From contig OW203722.1 of the NCBI GenBank assembly GCA_934045075.1, forward strand, positions 8,401,303 to 8,465,302: 64,000 nucleotides of DNA. The letters run 5' to 3'. The stretch is from Yponomeuta sedellus. Its lineage: Eukaryota; Arthropoda; Insecta; Lepidoptera; Yponomeutidae. This document shows positions 33,624 to 44,226 of the stretch, piece by piece. A model generated the notes under the pieces. That model was not told where the DNA came from, did no database searches, and saw only the letters and a program-made list of their open reading frames with translations. A program made the position numbers and the translations under genes. Every line of letters begins with the position of its first letter. Position 1 is the first letter of the stretch.

Positions 33624-33869
33624 TCTATTTATTCTTACTTGTCCAATTTAGTAAACAAAATTCTACCCTTAAACTGTGACTTTTTAGTCCAAAACTGCCA
33701 TATTTCCATAAATTAAGTAACCTGGAACACTCTTTCAGATAACACGCTGCCAATTTTATAAACATAGTTCATGATAGTTCATGAATTTGCGAGAAAATGT
33801 CTAGTTTAGGCATCTAATCTCAATTTTAAGGTTCTTGTTTACTAAATTGGACAAGTAAGAATAAATAGA
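33624..33869. repeat. inverted repeat with arms of about 36 bp
   Basis: TCTATTTATTCTTACTTGTC (33624 on) is complementary to the stretch ending near 33869 (GACAAGTAAGAATAAATAGA), extending through CCAATTTAGTAAACAA. About 170 bp lie between the arms. Confidence 0.85.
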
Positions 33870-34161
33870 ATGTATGTTTATGTTTTTGTCTATGTTTACT
33901 CTGTACTGTTACTTTGTGATGTAATATGTGATGCAATTTATACGAGTAGGTACATGTGTGTGTCTTATGGAAATAAATCTTTTATCTAAGTATCTATCAA
34001 TTCAACTATCAAAAATTCCCTTGTGTTCTCTCCAATAATTATTTATCGACATTTTAAAATTTATGAGTCTAGTATTTTCCTGTTTATTTTTCTTATCTTA
34101 TTACTACTTGGTGTTAAATGTATGTACAAGTTTTATTCTTAAAATAAAAGCAATAAATACA

Positions 34162-34314
34162 CTAATAGCTTGGGTGATTTAGCAACGCTGCTAACCTCTC
34201 CATGTTGACGGCATACACTGAGTGACTTGCTATCACATTTCTGTGTACCTGTAGTGTGTTGTAGAACTCTTCCATAGTCAGCCTGTCATCGTTTGGCTAT
34301 CTGAGTCGGGGATA
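34162..34314 (-). pseudogene. second copy of the unknown terminal exon (near gene B), frame broken
   Basis: The core DRLTMEEFYNTLQV, HRNVIASHSVYAVNMERL, LNHPSY and TAG stop match 9071-9222. Between the acceptor (TTTTTTACCAG) and the core there is one base more than in the A copy and an in-frame TAG, so as spliced it cannot be read. A lost G before GATGACAGG would explain the shift. No equivalent is left in the C block. Confidence 0.5.
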
Positions 34315-35219
34315 CTGGTAAAAAATCGCTATAGAACTCCGAAGTAAGGAATATGATACATTTTAGAACCTCCTTATGTTGAAAGCTTTTTATAAAATGC
34401 CATATAAATAGAGGTATGCGTGAAAGATTACTGCCGATTTCTGAGTTGAGCATTCTAGGTTTGATCAAGTAAGTTTATATCAAACGCTAAGAACATACTT
34501 AAGTTTAGTGTGTTTCACAAAACACAAGATACACGTTTTCAACTTGCTTTTAACTAAGCATAAACTCAGGTTCGTAATCAGTGTTCTACAACGTTCCAAT
34601 TCGCGAACAAAGACCGGTAAATTACCGATATTATATGTTTTTGAAAATTTATCTTATTTTTCATGGAAATTGAAGTTAAAGGCTATGTTATTTCATACTA
34701 AACCAACAACTCAATTAAGTCTAAGGTTTTCGGTTGTTTTATATATGAAAAACGATAGAAACCTCAACGGCTATGGGGAAAGGAACGTAATATTTACGGC
34801 AAACTCTGTGGTCAACTGTCAAAACCCCCTCAAAACTTTAGATTTGTTATTAGCACAAGTTTGTTTGAAAATATTGTAAAAGGAAGCTTTCTGTAAATTA
34901 TCTGCTAAGTTTCCACATTGATGAGCAAGTGGAATCGTGTTCTCGCGGTGCCAACATTCTATCAAAGTTTTGTGGCACACCTGTAGCAGCGTTCAGAATG
35001 GAAAATGAGAAGAAAAAAAGATCTCCCAACTTCACGCTCAAGGAGAAAGAACATCTCATCTCAATTGTAGCGAAGTGAGTACCTGACTACTTTAAAATAA
35101 CCCAGATTAACAACTTTCGATATCAACCTCGGCACGGGTCTCTTCCTGCATCGCAGGAAAATTAGGCCATACTCCACCACTGAGGCCAAGTCTAAGACGA
35201 CTCCAAGGTTAAATTTAAT

Positions 35220-35857
35220 TTATAGGGTGCCCATAACCTGTATTTTTTTATTTTGTTTAAGATACAAAGGTCTAATTACTCTTGGGAAACCAGCAATATC
35301 ATGGAATCTTGAAGCCACTGAAGGACGCTGTTGGGGTTTGGGCATGTACACATACTGTCGTCTGAGCAACGCTAGGGAAGTTGTTATTCTTTCCGTAACA
35401 CGACACACAGTGGCTTTGCTGACATTTGCGGTATCTCCGACGACGGCTTGGAAACTTCCAGTCGCATAAAATCGCAGTGCTATCAATAGCTGAAGCATGG
35501 GTGGTATGATATTGCCATTGTATTTTTTTACTTATGTGCAATAAACGTATTAATTAATTATTAATTGATATCACTCCGACGAATCCTGGCTGGTAGAATT
35601 GTTCGTTTCACTTTTAGGAAAATAAAGCGAACTGATTCCTTACGAAATCTAAATCTTTCCTTGAATTGATCGTCATTGAGCGATTCAAAAAAGTTTGGCC
35701 GAATCCTAGGAACTCCTCGGCGACGGCGCGTTTGTCTCCGAGTCCTCTGTTGTGTTTCCTCCAGCGATGAAAGTGACGTATCAGAAGAAATCGTCGAAAT
35801 TCGAAGTCCAGCAGCAGCGTAGTTTGGAATAAAAAGTGATAACTTTTCGTTGAGCAC
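35220..35857 (-). pseudogene. Harbinger/PIF transposase fragments
   Basis: 35561-35857: an N-terminal piece with RGVPRIRPNFFESLNDDQF then KERFRFRKESVRFI. 35220-35498: QLLIALRFYATGSFQAVVGD, then VSKATVCRVTERI and FHDIAGFPRVI, characteristic of Harbinger (HARBI1-like) transposases upstream of the catalytic core. The two pieces are in different frames with a gap; catalytic residues are absent. A partial AGCGCTT-family scrap is next to it at 35125-35195. Confidence 0.75.
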
Positions 35858-36129
35858 GATTTAAGAGCACGAAATTGGCAACTTAACTGTCACTCACTCA
35901 AATCAGCGTTGAGAAGCTTTTGAGACCAGTCAAACATGTTCAGAAACACAATTTTTGACATAAGCGCGCATTAAGCACAAGTTTGAGACCGATACTCAAT
36001 ATTTTGAAAATGATCAAGTCCGGTACTTACATTTGATCATATGATTAATTCTGAAACGGAATTTTGATTAAGTCTGAGTTAATAAGGGTTTGAGACGCTT
36101 TTAGCGTTGAATTCTCAATTCAGAAATCG

Positions 36130-36400
36130 GCCCTAAATGAACCGCTCTGGCAATTATTTCAAGGTATTTTGTCTTAATAGCTTAATAACTTTAAATGCCA
36201 AAGCATTTGTTAATTCTATTACATAGATGTATAGGTACACTGACCCTTTCCTCTATTCCCTCTCCCTGGGGGTCATACATGCCGGCCACATATTGGGCAC
36301 GTCACCTCCCAGGTCATGAAGTTGGTGTTGCGACCTTTGTGTTGGGATTTCAGTGAGCTGATGAATTCCATGGAAGAAAATTATTATTAGAAGTGTGTTT
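36130..36400. repeat. segment shared by A, B and C downstream blocks
   Basis: Matches 9345-9545 (A) and 62510-62690 (C): TATTCCCTCTCCCTGGGGGT and GCACGTCACCTCCCAGGTCA. Function unknown. 36415-36620 is an extra insert not present in C. Confidence 0.6.
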
Positions 36401-36919
36401 TTAAATGAGAATAGAATAGAATATAATATATTTATTTGTCTTCAAGCGAAATAAGACACAACAATCACTTATACTAGAGGCATTAATGACAGTTTAAAGA
36501 GACTATTATTTAACAGCTTATAAATAACAAATGAAGACAAAAAGGTCTGTGCCTCGGCTTGTAACTAATGTACACCAATATGCAACTAGATAATAATATA
36601 AGAACAATATGAGACTGCCATCTTCTAACTTCAGTCTACATCTGACTTTAGAAACCATAACATACCTACCGATTTAGCAAGAATGGTCGGCAAGAAAATC
36701 AGTAATGTTTACCCGTTTTCTGTATGATGCCAATTTTGTATGACGATTCTGCTGCTGAAATTGATCAATGATCAGGACAATGATCCGAAGTATTTGCGGG
36801 ACTAACTGAGGTTGGCATGCTATTAAGTATTTATTTTTTATTTAGAACTATTCTAGTACATTCTGATGCTTTTCTAGGAGGTAAGTATTAAAAGGAATAG
36901 ACCTGTCCTGAGCAATGTA

Positions 36920-37036
36920 ATCACCTGAACAGCCACAACTATGATATCAGCTGCATCATCTTCGGCTCCTTCGAGGCCGCGCTCCCAAGTCGCAAGCATG
37001 AACAACTACAAGCGCATGGTCTGGCAGGAATATCTC
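36920..37036 (-). other. conserved segment with a coding-like reading on either strand
   Basis: Minus: WERGLEGAEDDAADIIVVAV followed by a possible donor or continuing ITLLRTGLF. Plus: NYDISCIIFGSF. The C block (about 63387-63485) keeps GLEGTEDDAAVIIIVVAV on the minus strand. I cannot decide strand or product. Confidence 0.25.
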
Positions 37037-37138
37037 CCGTAAGTTGGTAGGAATCTGTTGCCACGTATTCAACACACCTACTATTACTAATACTTTTATT
37101 GCCATCATACAAATGTACAATACGGCTGTAATTTATTC

Positions 37139-37440
37139 TTAACCGGATATGCTAGATATGCTTGCGGATATTGGCACTTCTGCCGTGTCATCATATTTTT
37201 GCGGCGCTTGTGGCACGGGATCTGTCTGTCTCATTTCAAAATCGATGGTAACTCCATCAAATAGGGTTCTTCCACATAGTCAAACTATTTTGTCAAACTG
37301 ATTTGACCACGTGGAAAACTTGTTCCTCGTGGTCAAATTAAAGTAATGATCCTTCCTGTATAAGATTCTAAATGCCAAAATAAAGTTTTAGGGAGTCCTA
37401 CCCTGAATGAAACCATCTTCACTGAGCACGTAAGTCAAGC
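37139..37440 (-). pseudogene. unknown minus-strand coding remnant, B copy
   Basis: The minus strand reads TLFDGVTIDFEMRQTDPVPQ, then APQKYDDTAEV and SISG with TAA, immediately followed by AATAAA. Further upstream CSVKMVSFRVGLPKTLF matches the C copy at 63505-63774, but here the two parts are separated by an insert of about 115 bp. It looks like the 3' end of a duplicated minus-strand gene. Family not recognised. Confidence 0.35.
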
Positions 37441-38395
37441 CCGTAGCTTTGGTTTCTGGTTATAATAAACAAAAACCAATCTGTTCGAAAGTTGCGTTGT
37501 TTCATATTAAACCATGAAATCATAATAAATTATAAATGTAATATTTGATAATAAACGTTAGGCCTAAAAAATGTGTTTAGAAGGATGTAACTGTCATAAC
37601 TACGTATACTACAGTCCTCATATTTTAACAAGGGTCTAGTATCTTAGAAACTAAAGACGCGTTCATAGAGCGCCTCTTTGAAATCATAAGTTATAGAAAA
37701 ACACCACGCTGCCTGTTGCGGTATAGTATAGTAAGAAAAATACTTTTAAAATACGATATGTTTAGGTTTACATCTAGAATAAAAAACTATGGCTGATTCC
37801 CTATAAAATTAAAGTTCTGAACTATATAAATATACGTTACTTAAATAAATGCAATAGTCTTACCTAATTTTTATATTAATTAAACCATTACGAAATAGAA
37901 AATAAGTCTAAAGTGTTTATCTCTTTATTAAGAAATTCACTTACCCTCTATTTCCATAGTAACATAATATAAGAATATTCTTTATTGTACACTGGAAAAA
38001 GAACAAATACATACTTAGTAGTATATATTAAACGGGTCTAACCGCGATAAGGTAAAGGTACGTTTTACCTAATAAACAATCACGATTTGACCCGTTTAAT
38101 ATAGGTATAACTAAATACACTTATTGCCACTATAATCACTGAAACAACGTTCTTGGCAGTTCACGTTAGATTTCGAATGTAAAACAGAATAGGTACTGTT
38201 GTTTTAAGTAGCAGATAACAAATACGAGACGAAAGTGCTCAAAGATGATCAAGTGAGGATACAACCGTTTAGCTCAGAAGTTATGGAAGTCGTGTTTCGT
38301 ACGTATAAGATGAAACAAGAACGCAGTTTTCGCGTCGTCCCTATAAGATTGTCCACCAGTAGGTAAAGAGGGACTAAAAACTGCTAAAGACAATA
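37441..38395. other. B downstream block, no coding signal
   Basis: 37790-38395 is the counterpart of 9550-10065 (CTGAACTATATAAATATACG, ACGAGACGAAAGTGCTCAAA), with an insert of about 150 bp around 37970-38130. Nothing else assignable. Confidence 0.5.
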
Positions 38396-38405
38396 CAATC
38401 CAACT

Positions 38406-38521
38406 TCTTCTTCTTCAGGCTATATTATGTAGTCAACTGCTGGACATAGCCCTCCCCTAATGAGCGCCATAACGCCCTGTCTTCAGCTTGCCGCATCAAG
38501 CATCTGCCGGCAATCAGAGGG
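38406..38521 (-). mobile_element. 116-bp 5'-truncated RTE-type LINE tail with 10-bp TSD
   Basis: CAATCCAACT at 38396-38405 and 38522-38531; the empty site is in block A near 10065. The minus strand ends GTCCAGCAG..TGAC..ATAGCCTGAAGAAGAA. Coding remnant RALWRSLGEGY on the minus strand. Confidence 0.85.
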
Positions 38522-38531
38522 CAATCCAACT

Positions 38532-39045
38532 GGTCCGGCCCAACTTCGTCACAGGGGTCAAACGTCGAATCCAACTTGGCTGGGCAGCATTCGGGAAACT
38601 TACAATTCTTTTCCTCCAATATACCTACCTCAATCCCTGAAGACAAAATTATACAACCAGTGTGTGTTACCCGTGTGACTTGTGGCACTACGTCTCTTAC
38701 TATGGGCCTCATAAAAAGTTCAAAGTCACGCAACGAGCTACGGAAAAGGCTGTGCTCGGAATTTTTTTAAGAGAAAGAATCAGAAATTATGAGATCCGTA
38801 AGCGAACAAAAGTTGCCGACGTAGTCGAACAGATTAGTAAGTTGAAGTGGCAGTGGGCGGGGCACATAGCAAGCAGAGCTGATGGCTGCTGGCGCCGAAA
38901 AGTTCTCGAAAGGAGACCACATAAGTACTTATCGGCAGAAAAACGCTGGATGCAAGCAGCTTCCAACCGGTCTTTTTGGAAATCCGTGGAGAAAACCTAT
39001 GTCCAGAAGTGGACTATGGACTTCTTGGGGCTGAATGATGATTAA
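38532..39045 (+). pseudogene. RTE-type LINE C-terminal fragment
   Basis: The + strand reads LPQSLKTKLYNQCVLPV, then TQRATEKAVLGIFLRERIRN, KWQWAGHIASRADGCW and VEKTYVQKWTMD, parallel to 56695-57150 in the large LINE. Several frame changes. Block A (10072-10155) keeps only its first 80 bp. Confidence 0.82.
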
Positions 39046-40260
39046 CACTGATATTATAACTGTTTCACAGGATATAACTTTTCATTTCTTATACTCTGAA
39101 AGTAGTTGTTTTGATCTGATTATTTGGTGGAAAATGCTGCTTCCCTCCAGAGTTTTTCCAGAGGGAGGGAAAAACTCATTCAAATTACTTCCCACCTAAG
39201 GGCCAAAATACACTTTAAAAATACAACTACTGTCAGCTGTGAAGAGTTTTATGTATTGCCGGCGCCAGACAGAAGTTTAAATAAGTGATCACATAAGTGT
39301 GCACATGTGTGGCGCGGACATTTGTTACTATTGTCACTTAAACTGTCCGTGCGTGCCACACAATTGCACACTTATGTGATCACTTGTTTGAACTTCTTTC
39401 TTGCGCCGGCATAAAAAAAAAGAATAATAAAAAAAAAATGCTGCAGCCATGTGAGTTTCTAAACAGCCAGTGTGAACATAGCGCAAACTTCTTTGAGCGG
39501 AATAAGCAACAATTACGCGGTGATTGCCAATACACGGAACATCCGTGGTTCCATATTTAAATTTAAAAATTCGACATAAATTGGCGGGATACTAATCTGT
39601 TACTAATCTTGTACCTGTGACGTTGAATATTAATAATGAGTTTTTATTTTCCCCATATTCGAAATGAAAAGTAGAGTGTTTAAAACGGGTAAAGGAATCA
39701 ATTCCTACATAGCCGTCCAAATACCTCGGGAATTGATGTCTACTATTCTATTGTTCAAAAACTTAATCAAAATGAAAAACTGCTAAGACTTAATTAACTT
39801 ATTAACTTAGTGGTAGGTAGATCATTCATCCATTGGCCCAAACATTTAAAGAATGTCTTTATCAAATAGAAAAGAAAACGTTAAATTAATAAAGAACTTA
39901 ACAAAGCACAGAGTTTAATCATCTGGTACATACATTAATAACTATGGCATTCCGTGGCAGCTTTAAGTATGCGGCATCCAAGTGTTGGATACTTAATTAA
40001 TTAACGCTCTCAATAATTAAACTTCGAAAAACGGTCATGTACCGACTTTTAATATCACGGTTTTTCAAAAAGTGAACATAATCTTATCAACTGTGATAAC
40101 TAGGTACTTTCAGTGCCAGTTTTAGCACAACCAGCGCCCTAGGCGAGATTCATACGGCGCCCCCTCCTAATTTTACTCGCGCCTTCGAACTTATTTCTCT
40201 CTCTCTCTCTCAAATTTCATAGAATGCGCTTTCGATACATTTTTTTTACATAAACTGTTT
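39046..40260. repeat. single copy of the 700-bp repeat and its flank
   Basis: 39085-39740 matches 10840-11560 including the imperfect hairpin CACATAAGTGTGCACATGTG. 39770-40130 matches 11560-11960. A CT microsatellite lies at 40195-40212. No ORF. Confidence 0.65.
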
Positions 40261-40382
40261 AATTTTTTCACAACTCTATGGGACCATATAGGTTTGAAAA
40301 AAGCTGAACTTGAGTATTTTCCCAACTCGAAAACTTTCGGGTATCAGGGCAGCTTTCGCTTTGTTCGAAGATACGAGTTTTC

Positions 40383-40800
40383 AACTCCAACGTTAAATAG
40401 GTTCTCTTGTACGGTTCAGAGTCTTTGTTCGTGCGTTCAGACATCCCCCACAGGCTCCAGGTATTTATTAACAAATGTCTCAGACAGATACAGGGGATAT
40501 TGTGGCCACAAAGAATATGGAACCAGAACCTCTGGGAGTGTTCCAATCAGATACCAGTCTACTTAGAACTCGTGGATAGGAAATGGCTCTGGATAGGATA
40601 TACACTTCGCCGCGACAAGGGATGCTTGACCAGACAAACACTTACGTATACCCCATTGGGCAGCCAAAAGAGGGGGCGGCCAAAGACCACCTGGAAAAGA
40701 TCAATAGACCAAGAGGCCATCTTCTTCTTCAAATACAGGGTCTTGACAGACGAACAACAAAGTCATCTTATAAGTATTCCTCATCGTCTCACGTTTTTTT
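40383..40800 (+). pseudogene. non-LTR retrotransposon C-terminal fragment
   Basis: The + strand in frame from 40407 reads RLQVFINKCLRQIQGILWPQ, WLWIGYTLRRDKG and SQKRGRPKTTWKRSID, the C-terminal motif after the RT domain in RTE/CR1-group LINEs. N-terminal parts are missing. Confidence 0.78.
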
Positions 40801-40894
40801 CCTTTCGGGGTACGGAACCCTAAAAAGCCAAAGGATATAATGAAATAACTATTTAGTAAAAGAAATATAACCATTTATTTAATAAGAAACTAAT

Positions 40895-41300
40895 AAAATT
40901 ATACTATTTTTATTTTTAATGCACTAACCCGTGCTAAGGAGAAATTTAAAAACCTATTTAGAGGCTAAAAATTTCACCCATGCCGGGATTCGAACCCACA
41001 ACCTCTGGCTATCCGTGCCATTGAGCCAATGGGCGACTCACCGGCATCAGTGAAATTTTGAACCTCTACACTTTTCTCTGTATTACGTACAGGCAGCGAC
41101 ATCTGACTTAAGCAAATTGCATCACTTACAGCCCCGACTACCTACTTTGCAGTTAGGTTTTACATCAGAATGATATCACTGTACCCACATGATTATACTA
41201 TTTTTATTTTTAATGCACTAAGCCGTGCTAAGGACAAATTTAATAACCTATTTAGAGGCTAAAAATTTCACCCATGCAAATGGTGAAATTTTAAGCCTCT
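40895..41300 (-). repeat. tandem tRNA-like repeat, two units, cores damaged
   Basis: The first core (about 40976-41033) lacks the D-arm side. The second unit breaks off at ACCCATGCAAAT and turns back into GGTGAAATTTTAAGCCTCTA, a short foldback. Confidence 0.75.
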
Positions 41301-42100
41301 AAATAGGTTTTTAAACTAATAAAATGTTACTTTTCTTGCCTTTTTATCGGCGAACTCTATTAGGTCATTAATAAGTTAAAATTACTTTGCTAAATTCCGC
41401 CAACAACCCACAAGCACTATGCGGTTAGTCAATGCACCGCCCTCCCTCCCACTTTTTCAAGCAGAAGCAACGACACGAACACACCACCACCAACACCAAT
41501 ACAGCCGTGCAGTTCCTTAAACGCAGTAAGTGCAGAAAGGCGGTTCCGAGAAAAACGCAAATAACCTTTTGAAGACATTTTTTAGTTATTTCTAATATTT
41601 TAAGGTGGATTTTTTTGTTTGCCACAAGTACTCACTGACAACAAAAATTGACTATACGAAAAAAATTAATTTAGTACATTAGATTAAAAATAAGTAAGAT
41701 TTTTTAAGATTTCTTTGAAGCGCTCGTGGCCTAGGCGAACCGAGTGATTGGAAACAATCACTCGGTTCGCGTGATTGATTCCAATCACTCTATTCGTATG
41801 ATAAGATTTCATGATTGCCATCAAGTAGTAGACATAAATGTCGAAGCATTATTTTATGAAAATAGGGAAAACATAAGTGCTGCGTCTAGACACACGAACA
41901 GCACTCGTTCACGACCATGATGCAGGGGTCAGCCATCATCAGTCTCAACTATTTTGGAGGAAGCTAGGTGACGCGTATAGTTTAGTCATTTTTATAAAAG
42001 GTACAAAAAAATGGAGCGCACAATGCTGGAATTTGTTTTTTATTTAGTAAATGTAACAAATCAGCCTACTTTCTTTCTTATACTCCTGGTTTATGGTCGT
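41300..42100. other. non-coding, small repeat scraps
   Basis: 41345-41450 resembles 63030-63125 (TTGCTAAATTCCGCCAA). 41716-41800 is a scrap of the AGCGCTT element including a 16-bp foldback (41735-41750 with 41755-41770). Confidence 0.55.
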
Positions 42101-42127
42101 AAGCATTCTTAACTTCTAGACCCAAAA

Positions 42128-42355
42128 TTATCTTCTTTTAATTTTTTTTAGTGTGCTGGCAACACCTTCTTCGGTGACAGCCGTCGTAGGACGACAACTC
42201 CTTTGTTCATCCCCCAAAGGAGGACGACCGCGTTTGAACTCGCTATACCAGCGGTAGACGATTGCTTTTGAAGGTCCTTCATCGATAAAAGCAATTCGAA
42301 GTCGATCAAATGACTCATCAGATTTTAAGCCACATTTGAAATCGTAAAAAATCAT
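42128..42355 (-). pseudogene. mariner-type transposase N-terminal fragment
   Basis: 75 open codons with MIFYDFKCGLKSDESFDRL, then VYRWYSEFKRGR and DEQRSCRPTTAVTEE, the paired helix-turn-helix region of mariner transposases (YRWFSEFKRGR..LEDEPRSGRP). The catalytic domain is missing. Confidence 0.88.
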
Positions 42356-42984
42356 AGCACGAAAATGTTCTCGATGCAGATCTATTTTTTAATGAGACAA
42401 GAAAATTTGAATTAGCTCTCAAAAAATGCGGAGGGAAATTTGAAAATCGAACAATAGTATTTTTACTTTTAGATAATCGACGTTTTCAAAACAATTACCT
42501 ATGCATTTTTGCTCCATTGGTTGGTATTGCTAACGGGGCTAAACTGATTACAAAAGCATGTTAGGAGGTCCCGTCTCTTGAAACGTAGTGGTTATATACT
42601 TACTACTTGTCTTATACATAAAAAATGTTTTTCGAAAAACTTTCTGAGAGGCCTGGTAGTACTTGTAAGTTGCGATCTTTTATAAAATTTAAAGCAAAAA
42701 CAGGAGTAACTCCATTCTGATCAGGCAAAAAATATTTCAGGCTTAGGAGTTCATCGCACAACATACAAGCATCTATATCTGATTGAGAGTCCATACTTAA
42801 TTCAATTGGAGATCACCACAAAGTTTTATGCGGTCAGCTTTTTCCGGAATCTGTTTAATATTACACAAAAAGTAGTAATTCCGAGTTCTCATTTATCTTT
42901 AACAGTTCAAATCTTTCATTGATGGAAATTAGAGTAAAATCTAAAAGATAGTATTTTCTAAGGTTAACACGAGCAGTAGACATA

Positions 42985-43740
42985 ATTAAAACTGTTTTTA
43001 TACGGATTTATGCTCGTTTATTACATTTTTACAATTTTCCAACGTTTCGGCACTTTTTCAGGTGCCGTGGTCCCGGATGACTGAGGTGACAGGTGTCTTT
43101 TAGAAATCATTAACGGTTAGTTTACTACCCTCGGCAAAAATTACAAAAGTTAATTATGAAGTTACGTTCCAAAATAGACAAACCAATTATTTTTATATAA
43201 AGTCAACAATATTGATTATTAGTATAATTGAAGTTAAAATTAAATTTATAAACTAATTACTTTATATGAACTTAAAGATACCGATTATTAATTGAAATTA
43301 AATTGATTTTTTATTATTTATTCTACAGTCACACTTCTAGCAAGGGGGTCTCATGCACTTAAGCACTGGTTCCCATGCTACCGGTATGTTCCAACCACGA
43401 TCTCTATTAAAATTTGGATGCCGGCGGATCTCTATTGCCTCACGTATCATTCTAGGGAAGAAACGGTCTTCTCGGGCTAGAACTTTAACTTTATCGAAAT
43501 GTATAAAGTGGTTGGTACCGCTAAGTGTATGCTCGCTGACTGCAGATCTACCAGAGCGTTTATGTTTCACATCAGCGATATGTTCCTTCACCCGCTCAGC
43601 TATGGTACGCTTCGTTTGACCAATGTACGAGGAACCACATTCAAAAAAAAAAAAGTTGAAAAAGTGCCGAAACGTTGGAAAATTGTAAAAATGTAATAAA
43701 CGAGCATAAATCCGTATAAAAACAGTTTTAATTATCTAAA
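42985..43740 (-). mobile_element. Penelope-like element fragment with GIY-YIG endonuclease remnant
   Basis: Minus strand 43337-43680: ECGSSYIGQTKRTIAERVKE, then HIADVKHKRSGRSAVSEH and FFPRMIREAIEIRRHP, the GIY-YIG domain that ends Penelope proteins. The flank TTTATGCTCGTTTATTACAT/CAACGTTTCGGCACTTTTTC recurs inverted at 43655-43735 and 44840-44935, consistent with Penelope terminal repeats. The RT part is absent. Confidence 0.85.
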
Positions 43741-43987
43741 AGATAGTTGAAAAATTCAACCTCGATTTTTTCTCTGGACAAGCTTTAGGCTCATCGAATG
43801 TCATAATTTTGGTAATGTAGATATTGCACATATTTATGAAAAAAATCTTTTTTACGCGATTTCGGGATGGGTGCCGTAGTAAAATTTGTTGGTATATTAA
43901 AGAGTAGTATCACCCCTGGAATAGTTTGTACTAATTTAAATATAGCGGTGTTTACACAAATACTTATAAGTATGTTTATAAAACCTA

Positions 43988-44156
43988 TTATACTCTCACA
44001 TTAAAACGTTATTTAAACATAGAGTGTTGTAACACCCTACCTACAGTGTAGTTTGTTATATAATTATTATCTCACTAACTCATTAGTTATCTTCGAGGGT
44101 AGTTGACCATTTATTGCGAGTCAATTTGGACCGCTGTGTTCGAGAGTTAGAAAAAA
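43988..44156 (+). promoter_or_regulatory. candidate promoter and 5' UTR of Ig gene C
   Basis: Counterpart of 12050-12227 with few differences; TATATAAT at 44057-44064 and the shared leader. Penelope remnants border it on the left (to 43740) and lie after exon 2. Confidence 0.4.
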
Positions 44157-44226
44157 ATGGGCAAGGTTTACAAATTACTTATTTTTGCTACTATATTCTT
44201 CGCCAAAGAATTAGGTCTTACAATTG
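44157..44226 (+). CDS. Ig gene C exon 1 (signal peptide)
   Basis: 70 nt, donor G|GTAATT. Three amino-acid changes and no silent change against gene B exon 1. Confidence 0.82.

Noticed and set aside
34508..34879. 123-codon + ORF
   Set aside because: AT-rich, Lys/Leu-heavy composition, no domain, no counterpart in the A or C block.
43353..43619. + strand ORF of 88 codons
   Set aside because: Antisense of the Penelope GIY-YIG fragment.
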